From Janthinobacterium sp. PC23-8 (lineage in GTDB: Bacteria; Pseudomonadota; Gammaproteobacteria; Burkholderiales; Burkholderiaceae_D), in NCBI RefSeq assembly GCF_002250505.1, contig NZ_NJGY01000004.1, positions 485,672 to 549,671 on the forward strand: 64,000 nucleotides of DNA, read 5' to 3'. The notes beneath the pieces are model-generated. The model was given only the letters and a program-made list of their open reading frames with translations. It had not been told where the DNA came from and did no database searches. Positions 1 to 8,972 of this stretch are shown here, one piece after another (position 1 is the stretch's first letter; the number at the start of each line of letters is the position of its first letter). Made by a program: the position numbers and the translations under genes.

Positions 1-1216
1 CCAGCGCGGCCAGGGTTTGCAAGTCCAGGTCCTTCGCGGTGATCTGCGTCTGCGCCGGCCCGCGCCTGGTGGCGGCCACATAACGCTCGGACAAGGTGGT
101 CGGCGGCAGGCTTAGGCCATCACGCGTTTCCAGCGCAAAATCGGCCAACTCTACCTGGTGGCCGTTGGCGCCAAAGGTCGGCTTGCCATCTGGCGAGGCC
201 GACAAGGTCTCTTTGGCCGAGACACGCCCGCTGACACTGATCAGGTCGAGCGCGGGAAGTTCCTTGCCCAGACGGGCCTGCACCTCGGTGAGACTGGCGT
301 CAGCCGTAAAGCCGGCCAGGCGCGCATGGTCGAGGTTGAGCCAGGCGCGCAGCGCGCCCTTGCCCTGGCTCAGTTCGAACGGGTAATCGAGCCAGGCGCG
401 CCAGGCGGCCAAGTCGGCATTCTTCAGGTCGGCATACAGCTCGCCCTTCCACATCGCCACATCGGAAATGCGCGTGCTGAAGGCCGGATGGGTGAAGTGG
501 GCGCGCACATCGACCGGTGCGGCCAGGCTGGCCGGCGGCGTGGCCTGCAGTCCCAGGCGGTGGCTGCGCCAGCGGTTGCGCAGCAACAGGTTGACCTGCT
601 CGAGCGCCAGTTCGGGCGTGCCGCGCAGCTCGTCCGTCCAGCGCACGCGGCCGTCGCGGATGATCACGTCATGCTGCGACAGCAGCCAGTCGGCGCCCCT
701 GCCATCGCCCTGCTGCCTGCTGTCGACCAGCACGCCGGCCACATACAGGGCGCCGTCCTTGCCGCGCCGCACGGCCAGGTCGGGGCGCGTGATTTCCAGC
801 CGCTCGAAACGCACCGAGCCGAGCACGCTCCACCACGACACCGTGGCCGAAATGCTGGGCACGCTCAAGGCCGGCCGGCCGGCCTGGTCGCGCAGGGTGA
901 CGTCGCCGAGGAACAGATTGGGCCGCAAGCCATGCCAGGAAGCATACACGCGCGCAATGCTGACGGGGTTGCCCAGCGCGCGGCTGGCGGCCTTTTCGAT
1001 ATCGCCTTTGTAATAATCGATATTCGGCAGGATGACGTAGCGCAGGACCAGGAACAGCACGGCAAACGCAAAATACGCCAGCACCACCGCCTTGACGGCA
1101 AAACCGAGCAGGTGATGCGTGGCCAGGTTGGCCATGCGCCAGGCGGCCCGCAGCCGCCGCCAGCGCAGGGCCAGCGGCATATGTTCTGTCGGGCTTGCTT
1201 CTGGCGGTTTTTGCAT
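1..1216 (-). CDS. YhdP family AsmA-like protein (N-terminal part, runs off the window)
   Basis: The reading frame is open on the minus strand from an ATG at 1216 (begins MQKPPEASPTEHMPLALRWR) to the window edge, so about 405 N-terminal residues are visible. A single hydrophobic segment near residues 40-62 (VKAVVLAYFAFAVLFLVLRY) follows a basic stretch. After it comes the pattern of the YhdP/TIGR02099 family: GNPVSIARVYASWHGLRPNL, then repeated strand-rich AsmA-like sequence. Known members are very large inner-membrane-anchored periplasmic proteins related to AsmA and implicated in phospholipid transport to the outer membrane. The role here is inferred from family only. The gene is divergent from glnE, with about 250 bp between starts. 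The C-terminal two thirds lie outside the window. Confidence 0.85.
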   Translation of the reverse strand, partial: MQKPPEASPTEHMPLALRWRRLRAAWRMANLATHHLLGFAVKAVVLAYFAFAVLFLVLRYVILPNIDYYKGDIEKAASRALGNPVSIARVYASWHGLRPNLFLGDVTLRDQAGRPALSVPSISATVSWWSVLGSVRFERLEITRPDLAVRRGKDGALYVAGVLVDSRQQGDGRGADWLLSQHDVIIRDGRVRWTDELRGTPELALEQVNLLLRNRWRSHRLGLQATPPASLAAPVDVRAHFTHPAFSTRISDVAMWKGELYADLKNADLAAWRAWLDYPFELSQGKGALRAWLNLDHARLAGFTADASLTEVQARLGKELPALDLISVSGRVSAKETLSASPDGKPTFGANGHQVELADFALETRDGLSLPPTTLSERYVAATRRGPAQTQITAKDLDLQTLAAL

Positions 1217-1468
1217 CGATAAGCTAATAAACTGGCCTGGCGTCAAATAATGGCAAAAATCGCCTGGTTTCCGGGGGGTGCCATGGGGTTGGCGTCATCC
1301 CTGCGCTTGCGTCCGGGCTGCGCCTCCCTTACCATCGTCCGGGAGACTGCCGGGCAAACTGTGCAGGCGGCCCAATTTTACCGCATCCCCTGCCCTGCGC
1401 AGGCAAGCCCGGCGACAAAGTACGCAGTTTAGCCACGATAACCGATCAACACCATAGAAACCGCCCCC

Positions 1469-4225
1469 ATGAGCCACTCGTCCCTGACCTCCGCCTCGCG
1501 TTTTTACCAGCGCTGGAACAATGCCGCCCCGGAACGCGCCGCGCAAGCAGCGCGTCTGGTCGCGGCGCCGCTCGACGGGCTCGACTTTGCTGCGGAACTG
1601 GAGCGGCTGGCCAGCGCCGCCACGCCGCCCCTGCCGCTGGCGCGCGCCATGCGCCAGTTGCGCAACCTGCTGGTGTGCGGCCTGATCGCGCGCGACCTCG
1701 ATGGCCAGGCCGACTTGCACGAGGTGGTCACCGCCATGACGGAGTTTGCCGACTTTGCCATTGCCCGCCACTGCGCCGCCATCATGGCCGAGATGGTGGC
1801 CGCGCACGGCATGCCGGTGGGCGAGGAGTCGGGCCAGGAGCAGGAACTGATGGTGCTGGCGATGGGCAAGCAGGGCGGCGGCGAACTCAATGTCTCGTCC
1901 GACATCGACCTGATCTTTGTCTACGCGGAAGATGGCGATACGCAAGCGACCCAGGCGGGCCAGCGCAGCCTGTCGAACCACGAGTTTTTCATCCGCATGG
2001 GCAAAAAACTGATTGCCGCCCTGGCCGAAATCACGCAGGATGGTTTTACCTTCCGCGTCGACATGGCGCTGCGCCCGAACGGCAACTCGGGTCCGCTGGC
2101 CGCCAGCCTCGGCATGGTGGAGCAATACCTGATCGTGCAGGGGCGCGAATGGGAGCGCTATGCCTGGGTCAAGGCGCGCGCCGTCACCGGCAAGCCCGAG
2201 GACATTGCCGCGCTCGACGCCATCGTGCGTCCCTTCGTGTTTCGCCGCTACCTGGACTTCGGCGTGATCGATGCGATCCGCAATATGCACGGCCAGATCC
2301 GCGCCGAGGTCAACCGCCAGGAGCGGCTGCACCCGGACCGCAGCAACAACGTCAAGCTGGGCCGGGGCGGCATCCGCGAAATCGAATTCCTGGCGCAGGT
2401 TTTTCAATTGATACGCGGCGGGCGCGACGCCGAGCTGCGCGAGCGCTCCACGCGCGCCACCTTGCGCACGGTCGCCGACAAGGGCTACCTGGAGCCGCTC
2501 ATTGTTGAAAAACTGCTGGCCTCCTACACATTTCTACGCAATCTGGAACACCGGCTGCAATACCTCGACGACGCGCAAACCCATACCCTGCCCGCCAGCG
2601 AGGACGACCGCCTGACCGTGGCGCGGATGATGGGCCTGCCCGATACCGCCACCCTGCTGGCCCAGCTGGAGGCGCACCGCGTGTTCGTGGCCGGGCAATT
2701 CGATGAAATGTTCAGCGACAAGACCAGCGGCGCGGCGCAGGCCGACACCGGCATCGACCCGCAGGCGTCGAACGAGTGCGCCGCCTCGGACCAGCAGGAA
2801 GCCATCGAGGCGCGCTTTGCCGCCATGGGCTTTCATGAACCGGCCGCCTGCGCGCGCCGGCTGCTGGCCACCTGGCAGGCGCCGCGCCTGCAATCGTTGC
2901 CCGAAGCGAGCCGCACGCGCCTGGTCGCACTGGTCAATTCGGCCCTGCCGTTGATCACCGACTGCTCCATGTCGAACGGCAACGCCAGCCAGCTCGCTAC
3001 CCTGGGCCGGCTGCTCGATTTCCTCGAGGCCATCGCGCGCCGCTCGGCCTATCTGTCGCTGCTGACCGAATATCCGCATACCCTCGAGCGCGTGGTGCGC
3101 ATGGTGTGCGCCAGCGGCTGGGCCGCCACTTTCCTCACGCAACACCCGATCCTGCTCGACGAACTGCTGGACGAGCGCATCCGCCACAGCGTGCCGGACC
3201 CCGCCGCGCTGGCGCAAGACCTGCAGCGCCAGCTCGACGACGCGCCCGGCGACACCGAGCGGCAGATGGATATTCTGCGCGAAACTCACCATGCGCAATT
3301 GTTCCAGTGCCTGGCGCAGGACCTGGCCGGCGACCTGAGCGTGGAAAAGCTGGCCGATTACCTGTCGCAGCTGGCCGACCTCATCGTCGCCGCCACCGTG
3401 CAGGCGGTCTGGCAAACCTTGCCCACGCGCCACCGCGAGGTGCCGAAATTCGCCGTCATCGCCTACGGCAAGCTCGGTGGCAAGGAGCTTGGCTATGTGT
3501 CCGACCTCGACGTGATCTTTTTGTTCGACGACGACGACCAGGAAGCGCCCGGCCTGTACGCCAAGCTGGCGCAGCGCTTCATTACCTGGATGACCTCGTA
3601 CACCTCGGCCGGCATCCTGTTCGATATCGATATCGCGCTGCGCCCCGATGGCGCCTCGGGCATGCTGGTGTCGAGCGTGCAGGCCTTCGAGCGCTATCAA
3701 AGCAGCGCAGCCTGGGTGTGGGAACACCAGGCGCTGACCCGGGCGCGCTTTTGCGCCGGCGACGCCAATATCGGCAAGCATTTCGAACGCATCCGTAACA
3801 ATATCCTGCGCAAGGAGCGCCCCGAAAACGGCCCGCTCAAGGGCGAAGTGGTGACCATGCGCAAGCGCATGATCGACGCCCATCCGCCGCGCCCGGGCAG
3901 TTTTGACCTGAAGCAGGACCCGGGCGGCATGATCGACATCGAATTCATGGTGCAATACCTGGTGCTGCAGCACGCGGCGCGCTATCCGCAACTGACGGCC
4001 AACTCGGGCAATATCGCCCTGCTGCGCCTGTGCGGCGAGCTAGGCCTGATCGACCCGCTGCTGGCCGCCGGCGTGGCCGACGCCTACCGCGCCCTGCGCA
4101 AGCTGCAGCACCAGCTGCGCCTGCAGGGGCAGGACCTGGCCCGCGTGGCGCCCGAGCGCGTGCAAGAGCATGCGGACCAGGTGACGCGTTTATGGCACAC
4201 CATCTTTGCCAGCGTGATTGCGTAA
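1469..4225 (+). CDS. glnE: Bifunctional glutamine synthetase adenylyltransferase/adenylyl-removing enzyme GlnE
   Basis: GlnE attaches AMP to, and removes it from, a conserved tyrosine of glutamine synthetase, so it sets GlnA activity according to nitrogen status (through PII). The protein has 918 residues, near the usual length. Two nucleotidyltransferase halves are visible. The N-terminal (de-adenylylation) half carries AMGKQGGGELNVSSDIDLIF near residue 130. The C-terminal (adenylylation) half carries AYGKLGGKELGYVSDLDVIF near residue 665. Each is followed by a helical GlnD/GlnE-type linker (GRGGIREIEFLAQVFQL and DPGGMIDIEFMVQYLVL). The first motif has GKQGG where the second has GKLGG. Its substrate gene, glnA, lies about 20 kb downstream with ntrBC. 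Confidence 0.97.
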   Translation: MSHSSLTSASRFYQRWNNAAPERAAQAARLVAAPLDGLDFAAELERLASAATPPLPLARAMRQLRNLLVCGLIARDLDGQADLHEVVTAMTEFADFAIARHCAAIMAEMVAAHGMPVGEESGQEQELMVLAMGKQGGGELNVSSDIDLIFVYAEDGDTQATQAGQRSLSNHEFFIRMGKKLIAALAEITQDGFTFRVDMALRPNGNSGPLAASLGMVEQYLIVQGREWERYAWVKARAVTGKPEDIAALDAIVRPFVFRRYLDFGVIDAIRNMHGQIRAEVNRQERLHPDRSNNVKLGRGGIREIEFLAQVFQLIRGGRDAELRERSTRATLRTVADKGYLEPLIVEKLLASYTFLRNLEHRLQYLDDAQTHTLPASEDDRLTVARMMGLPDTATLLAQLEAHRVFVAGQFDEMFSDKTSGAAQADTGIDPQASNECAASDQQEAIEARFAAMGFHEPAACARRLLATWQAPRLQSLPEASRTRLVALVNSALPLITDCSMSNGNASQLATLGRLLDFLEAIARRSAYLSLLTEYPHTLERVVRMVCASGWAATFLTQHPILLDELLDERIRHSVPDPAALAQDLQRQLDDAPGDTERQMDILRETHHAQLFQCLAQDLAGDLSVEKLADYLSQLADLIVAATVQAVWQTLPTRHREVPKFAVIAYGKLGGKELGYVSDLDVIFLFDDDDQEAPGLYAKLAQRFITWMTSYTSAGILFDIDIALRPDGASGMLVSSVQAFERYQSSAAWVWEHQALTRARFCAGDANIGKHFERIRNNILRKERPENGPLKGEVVTMRKRMIDAHPPRPGSFDLKQDPGGMIDIEFMVQYLVLQHAARYPQLTANSGNIALLRLCGELGLIDPLLAAGVADAYRALRKLQHQLRLQGQDLARVAPERVQEHADQVTRLWHTIFASVIA

Positions 4226-4245
4226 ATGGTATAGCGGCGTATGAT
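4218..4245 (+). promoter_or_regulatory. Possible sigma-70 promoter of the Cache protein gene
   Basis: TTGCGT (4218-4223) and TATGAT (4240-4245) are separated by 16 bp and overlap the glnE stop codon. They lie about 75 bp before the start of the next gene, which has its own AGGAG ribosome site. The match is moderate and based on sequence only. Confidence 0.3.
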
Positions 4246-4318
4246 ACAAACAGGCAACTCCTCCTCCCAATAGTGCCGCACAGGCCGCAGGGGTTGCTCA
4301 TCGTTACAGGAGACAGCA

Positions 4319-4792
4319 ATGAACACATGTATCAAAGCGGGCGTGCACGCCCTCCTCGCCGGCTTCATGGTGTGCGCCGGCGCGGCGGCGTGGGCGGCGC
4401 CGAAGGGCACGGCCGATGAAGCCGTCGCCATGACCAGGCGCGCGGTGGCCATGATCAAGAGCGACGGCAAGGAGAAGGCCTTTGCGGCGATTGCCGACCC
4501 GGCCAACACCAGCTTCCATGACCGCGACCTGTATATCTATGTGTACGACATGAATGGCGTGACCCTGGCGCATGGCAACAATCCCAAGATGGTCGGCAAG
4601 AACCTGATCGACCTGAAGGACAACGAGGGCAAGGCCATCATCCGCGCGCTGATCGCCACCGCCGACAGCAAGGAAGGACGCGGCTGGGTCGACTTCAAGT
4701 GGCCCAACCCCACCACCAAGGTGGTCGAGCAAAAATCGGGCTATATCGAACGGGTCGACAACATGATTGTCGGCTCCGGCATTTACAAATAG
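4319..4792 (+). CDS. Secreted Cache-domain (sCache_2-like) protein
   Basis: This small protein of 157 residues has a clear signal peptide (cleavage near AAAWAAPKG, about residue 26). The rest is one single-Cache domain: DLYIYVYDMNGVTLAHGNNPKMVGKN, then GWVDFKWPNP and YIERVDNMIVGSGIY. The GYxE/D..GSGIY ending is typical of Cache_2 sensor domains of chemoreceptors and kinases. Here no transmembrane helix or output domain follows, so it is a free periplasmic Cache protein, probably a small-ligand binder. Ligand and partner are unknown. An AGGAG ribosome site precedes the ATG. The DUF1275 gene follows 35 bp later on the same strand. Confidence 0.85.
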   Translation: MNTCIKAGVHALLAGFMVCAGAAAWAAPKGTADEAVAMTRRAVAMIKSDGKEKAFAAIADPANTSFHDRDLYIYVYDMNGVTLAHGNNPKMVGKNLIDLKDNEGKAIIRALIATADSKEGRGWVDFKWPNPTTKVVEQKSGYIERVDNMIVGSGIYK

Positions 4793-4827
4793 GCGACCAG
4801 GCCAGCACGTACCGGCACCCATCCCGC

Positions 4828-5610
4828 ATGCCCTTCCATTACCTGTCACGCCTGAGCGGTGCAACACGCGACACGCAAGCGAACCTGCAGCTCGGCTGCG
4901 TGCTGGCGCTGGTGGCCGGCGCCGTCAATGCCGGCGGTTTTCTGGCCATCGGCGGCTATACCTCGCACATGACGGGCATCGTCTCGGGCATGGCCGACGA
5001 CCTGGCGCTGGGCAATGTGACCCTGGCGCTGGCAGCGCTGGGCGCCTGGCTGGCGTTTGTCAGCGGCGCGGCCGTGACCGCCATCATGGTGAACTGGGGC
5101 CGCCGACGCCGGCTGCACAGCCAGTTTGCCATGAGCTTGCTGCTTGAAGCGGTGCTGTTGCTGCTGTTCGGCCTGACCGGCAGCTACCTGGCGGCCATGC
5201 CGAACGTGCTGGGACCCGTCACCATCTTGCTGCTGTGCTTTGTGATGGGACTGCAGAACGCCATCATCACCAAGATCTCGGGCGCAGTCATCCGCACCAC
5301 CCATGTGACAGGCTTGTCGACCGATATCGGCATTGAAGTGGGCAAGATGCTGTATTACAACCGTCGCCCACTTGGTGCGCGCTCGGTGCGGGTCAACCGC
5401 AGTAAACTCGTCACCCACAGCCTGCTGATCAGTTGCTTTTTTACCGGCGGCGTGACCGGTGCCCTGGCCTTCAAGCATATCGGCTTTCCAGCCGCCACCA
5501 TCATCCTGGCCGTTTTGCTGAGCTTGCTCGCCGGCGTGCCGGTACTACGCGATGCGCGCCTGCTGTGGCGTTTTTACCGGCGCCAGCTACAGGCGAAAAA
5601 AAACGCCTGA
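4828..5610 (+). CDS. DUF1275 (YoaK-like) inner-membrane protein
   Basis: The protein has 260 residues from the ATG at 4828, which gives the family-typical N-terminus (MPFHYLSRLSGATRDTQANL); the frame is open further upstream but inside the preceding gene. About six hydrophobic helices are visible. The conserved DUF1275 features are GAVNAGGFLAIGGYTSHMTG, GLQNAIITKISGAVIRTTHVTG and the basic loop after LYYNRR. Function of the family is not established; it is annotated as a transporter-like integral membrane protein. No strong ribosome site is seen before this ATG. The stop codon lies inside the left arm of the terminator shared with gap. Confidence 0.85.
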   Translation: MPFHYLSRLSGATRDTQANLQLGCVLALVAGAVNAGGFLAIGGYTSHMTGIVSGMADDLALGNVTLALAALGAWLAFVSGAAVTAIMVNWGRRRRLHSQFAMSLLLEAVLLLLFGLTGSYLAAMPNVLGPVTILLLCFVMGLQNAIITKISGAVIRTTHVTGLSTDIGIEVGKMLYYNRRPLGARSVRVNRSKLVTHSLLISCFFTGGVTGALAFKHIGFPAATIILAVLLSLLAGVPVLRDARLLWRFYRRQLQAKKNA

Positions 5611-5630
5611 GGAAAGCTCCCCAGGCGTTT
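5593..5630. terminator. Bidirectional terminator between the DUF1275 gene and gap
   Basis: The arms AAACGCCTG (5601-5609) and CAGGCGTTT (5622-5630) pair perfectly. Read on the minus strand, the hairpin is followed by a run of eight T, so it mainly ends gap transcription. It overlaps the stop codon of the plus-strand gene. Confidence 0.85.
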
Positions 5631-5648
5631 CTGATGGCTAGCCAGGAA

Positions 5649-6659
5649 TTACTTGGCCGACATCAGCGCCACAGTGGTGTCGAGCATGCGGTTCGAGAAA
5701 CCCCACTCGTTGTCGTACCACGACGACACTTTCACCAGGCGGCCCGACACTTTGGTCAGGGTCGAATCGAAGTTCGACGAGGCCGGGTTGTGGTTGAAGT
5801 CGATCGATACCAGCGGTTCGGTCTGGTAGGTCAGGATGCCTGCCAGCGGGCCTTCGGAGGCGGCCTTCATCAGGGCGTTGACTTCTTCGACGGTGGTGTC
5901 GCGCTTGGCGATAAAGGACAGGTCGACCAGCGAGACGTTGATGGTCGGCACGCGGATGGCAAAACCGTCCAGCTTGCCGTTCAGCTCAGGCAGCACCAGG
6001 CCGACCGCAGCGGCAGCGCCGGTCTTGGTCGGGATCATGCTCATGGTGGCCGAACGGGCGCGGCGCAGGTCTTCATGCATCACGTCGGACAGCACCTGGT
6101 CGTTGGTGTAGGCGTGCACGGTGGTCATCAGGCCGGTTTCCAGGCCGATGGCGTCGTTCAGCGGCTTGACCAGCGGGGCCAGGCAGTTGGTGGTGCACGA
6201 GGCGTTCGAAATGACGGTGTCGGTCGATTTCAGCACGTCCTGGTTCACGCCGAACACGATGGTGGCGTCAACGTCCTTGCCGCCTGGCGCCGAAATGATG
6301 ACTTTCTTGGCGCCGCCCTTCAGGTGGGCCGAAGCTTTTTCCTTGGTGGTGAAGAAGCCGGTGCACTCGAGCACCACGTCCACACCGAGCTCGCCCCATG
6401 GAATTTCAGCCGGATTGCGCTGAGCAAAGACGCGGATCGGATCGCCGTTGACGATCATGTTGTCGCCTTCGACGGTGACGGTGCCGGGGAACTTGCCGTG
6501 CGCGGTGTCGTAGCGGGTCAGGTGGGCGTTCGATTTGGCATCGCCCAGGTCGTTGATGGCAACGATCTGGATGTCCTGTTTCTTGCCGCCTTCGTAGAAA
6601 GCGCGCAACACATTACGGCCGATGCGGCCGTAGCCATTGATTGCAACTTTGATCGTCAT
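5649..6659 (-). CDS. gap: Type I glyceraldehyde-3-phosphate dehydrogenase
   Basis: This cytoplasmic glycolytic enzyme converts glyceraldehyde 3-phosphate, phosphate and NAD+ to 1,3-bisphosphoglycerate. The protein has 336 residues, the usual length. The N-terminal Rossmann motif is VAINGYGRIGRNVLRAFYE. The active site is SNASCTTNCLAPL with the nucleophile at Cys155. The C-terminal WYDNEWGFSNRML is typical. The frame extends 16 codons further upstream, but the ATG at 6659 is chosen because AGGAG lies 5-9 bases before it and the protein then starts MTIKVAINGYGRIG as in other members. The gene sits just downstream of tkt on the same strand. Confidence 0.98.
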   Translation of the reverse strand: MTIKVAINGYGRIGRNVLRAFYEGGKKQDIQIVAINDLGDAKSNAHLTRYDTAHGKFPGTVTVEGDNMIVNGDPIRVFAQRNPAEIPWGELGVDVVLECTGFFTTKEKASAHLKGGAKKVIISAPGGKDVDATIVFGVNQDVLKSTDTVISNASCTTNCLAPLVKPLNDAIGLETGLMTTVHAYTNDQVLSDVMHEDLRRARSATMSMIPTKTGAAAAVGLVLPELNGKLDGFAIRVPTINVSLVDLSFIAKRDTTVEEVNALMKAASEGPLAGILTYQTEPLVSIDFNHNPASSNFDSTLTKVSGRLVKVSSWYDNEWGFSNRMLDTTVALMSAK

Positions 6660-6696
6660 ACTCTGCTCCTGATTAAAAAAAAAGGTACATAGCACA

Positions 6697-6721
6697 GCAT
6701 CCGGCACGCAGTGCCGGATGC
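6697..6721 (-). terminator. Hairpin in the tkt-gap gap
   Basis: GCATCCGGCA (6697-6706) and TGCCGGATGC (6712-6721) form a perfect 10-bp stem with a 5-base loop just after the tkt stop codon. A run of nine T on the minus strand starts 13 bases after the stem, so it is not a textbook intrinsic terminator. It may attenuate read-through into gap or stabilise the tkt mRNA end. Confidence 0.5.
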
Positions 6722-6733
6722 CGCAAAATCGTC

Positions 6734-8731
6734 TTAACCGGCGATGACAGCCTTGACCTTGGCCACGACGTTTTCAACGGTAAAACCGAAATGCTTGAAC
6801 AGCACGCCGGCCGGAGCCGACTCGCCGAAGGTATCGATACCGACCACCGCGCCTTCCAGCCCCACGTATTTGTACCAGAAGCTGGTCACGCCCGCTTCGA
6901 TGGCCACGCGCGGCACGCCTTTGGTCAACACGCTGGCCTTGTAGGCCGCGTCCTGGCGGTCATACACGTCGGTCGACGGCATCGACACCACGCGCACATT
7001 GATGCCTTCCGAAGCGAGCGCGCTGGCGGCGGCAACCGCCAGTTCCACTTCCGAACCGGTGGCGATCAGGATCGCCTTGGCATCCAGAACGTCGTTGAGC
7101 ACATAGCCGCCGCGGAAGATGTTGGCGATCGTTTCATTCGACCGTTCCTGGTACGGCAGGTTCTGGCGCGAGAAGATCAGGGTCGACGGACCATCCTTGC
7201 GGCGCACTGCCGCGCCCCAGGCTGCGGCCGATTCCACCGTGTCGCATGGACGCCAGTTGTCCAGGTTCGGGATCAGGCGCATCGACGAGACATGCTCGAC
7301 CGACTGGTGGGTCGGGCCGTCTTCGCCCAGGCCGATCGAATCGTGGGTAAACACGAAGATCGAGCGCAGCTTCATCAGCGCGGCCATGCGCAGCGCATTG
7401 CGGCTGTAGTCCGAGAACGTCAGGAAGGTGGCGCCGAACGGGATATAGCCGCCGTGCAGGGTAATGCCGTTCATGATGGCGCTCATGCCGAATTCGCGCA
7501 CGCCATAGTTGACATGGTTGCCCGGTTTGCCCGAACGCACGGGGATCGATTCTTTCCAGTTGGTCAGGTTCGAGCTGGTCAGATCGGCCGAGCCGCCCAA
7601 AAATTCCGGCAGCGACGAGGCCAGCGCCTGGATCGCGTTCTGGCTGGCCTTGCGGGTGGCGATGTTTTCTTTTTTCTCGACGCAGGAAGCGATGGCTGCG
7701 GCCAGCGCGGTTTCAAACGCTTCCGGCAAGTCGCCCTTCATGCGGCGCGACAATTCAGCCGCTTGCTGCGGAAACTCGCGGCCATAGGCGGCGTAACGCT
7801 CGTTCCAGTCGTTTTCCAGCACGGCGCCTTGTTCTTTGGCATCCCATGCCGTGTACAGCTCGGCAGGAATCTCGAACGGGGCCGCATCCCAGCCGATGTA
7901 TTCGCGCACGGCGGCGATTTCCTTGTCGCCCAGTGCGGCGCCGTGGACCTTGTCGCCGCCTTGCAGGTTGGGCGAACCCTTGCCGATGATGGTCTTGCAG
8001 CAGATCAGGGTCGGTTTCGAGGCGGCCTTGGCGGCGGTAATGGCGGCGTCGACGGCGGCGACATCATGGCCGTCGACGGCGCGGATCACGTTCCAGCCAT
8101 AGGCTTCGAAGCGGGCCGGGGTGTCGTCGGTAAACCAGCCTTCGACCTTGCCGTCGATCGAGATGCCGTTGTCGTCGTACAGCGCGATCAGCTTGTTCAG
8201 GCCAAGAGTGCCGGCCAGTGCGCATACTTCGTGCGAGATGCCTTCCATCAGGCAGCCGTCGCCGACGAAAGCATAGGTATGGTGGTTGACGATATCGTGG
8301 CCGGGACGGTTGAATTCGGCGGCCAGCAGTTGCTCGGACAGCGCCATGCCGACGGCGTTGGCCAGCCCCTGGCCCAGCGGGCCGGTCGTCGTTTCAATGC
8401 CGGGCGTGACGTCGACTTCCGGGTGGCCCGGGGTTTTCGAATGCATCTGGCGGAAGGCCTTGATGTCGTCCATCGACAGCGCATAGCCGGTCAGGTGCAG
8501 CAAGGAGTAATGCAGCATCGAGCCGTGGCCATTTGACAGCAGGAAACGGTCGCGGTTCGGCCATTTCGGATTGCTTGGGTTGTGGCGGTAGTGACCACTC
8601 CACAGGGCAACTGCGATCTCGGCCATGCCCATCGGCATGCCTGGATGGCCGGAGTTGGCCTTTTGTACAGCGTCCATTGCCAGTGCGCGGATCGCATTGG
8701 CCATTTTGGTAGTCGGGAGCGTAGAGTTCAT
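6734..8731 (-). CDS. tkt: Transketolase
   Basis: This thiamine-diphosphate enzyme of the pentose phosphate pathway moves two-carbon units between sugar phosphates. The protein has 665 residues from the ATG at 8731 (MNSTLPTTKMANAIRALAMD), the usual length; upstream extension of the frame is not homologous. Visible motifs are SGHPGMPMGMA near the N-terminus, the ThDP-binding GDGCLMEGISHEVCALAG...DDN segment, and the pyrimidine-domain THDSIGLGEDGPTHQSVEH. The C-terminal transketolase domain ends ...AVIAG. The gene is followed by gap on the same strand, grouping two sugar-phosphate enzymes. Confidence 0.98.
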   Translation of the reverse strand: MNSTLPTTKMANAIRALAMDAVQKANSGHPGMPMGMAEIAVALWSGHYRHNPSNPKWPNRDRFLLSNGHGSMLHYSLLHLTGYALSMDDIKAFRQMHSKTPGHPEVDVTPGIETTTGPLGQGLANAVGMALSEQLLAAEFNRPGHDIVNHHTYAFVGDGCLMEGISHEVCALAGTLGLNKLIALYDDNGISIDGKVEGWFTDDTPARFEAYGWNVIRAVDGHDVAAVDAAITAAKAASKPTLICCKTIIGKGSPNLQGGDKVHGAALGDKEIAAVREYIGWDAAPFEIPAELYTAWDAKEQGAVLENDWNERYAAYGREFPQQAAELSRRMKGDLPEAFETALAAAIASCVEKKENIATRKASQNAIQALASSLPEFLGGSADLTSSNLTNWKESIPVRSGKPGNHVNYGVREFGMSAIMNGITLHGGYIPFGATFLTFSDYSRNALRMAALMKLRSIFVFTHDSIGLGEDGPTHQSVEHVSSMRLIPNLDNWRPCDTVESAAAWGAAVRRKDGPSTLIFSRQNLPYQERSNETIANIFRGGYVLNDVLDAKAILIATGSEVELAVAAASALASEGINVRVVSMPSTDVYDRQDAAYKASVLTKGVPRVAIEAGVTSFWYKYVGLEGAVVGIDTFGESAPAGVLFKHFGFTVENVVAKVKAVIAG

Positions 8732-8881
8732 CGTGTGTGGTCGATCGCGGAGTTTAAATTCGTTTGCAGCGCAGCTGGGCGCAGTCAGAGCTGCGTATTT
8801 TACCAGACCAACAAGGGGAAAAATCAAACCGTGCTTCGCCGCCGCTGCAGGTTGTGCCCCCTGCTCCCGGCAGGGGCGAAA

Positions 8882-8906
8882 AAAAACCGGGCCAGGCCCG
8901 GTTTTT
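8882..8906 (-). terminator. Terminator of the TonB receptor gene upstream of tkt
   Basis: This is a near-perfect palindrome in which AAAAACCGGG pairs with CCCGGTTTTT around a short loop. It lies about 65 bp after the stop codon of the minus-strand receptor gene and before tkt, and ends in T on both strands. Confidence 0.8.
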
Positions 8907-8972
8907 CGCAACGTGCGCCGCTGCGGGGCGCGCCGCAAATCGGCCCGCCCCGCCCGTCAATGTGCCCTCACG

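Noticed and set aside
158..1222. Long open frame on the plus strand over the YhdP gene
   Set aside because: It is an antisense shadow of a GC-rich coding frame; the minus strand carries the YhdP-family signature.
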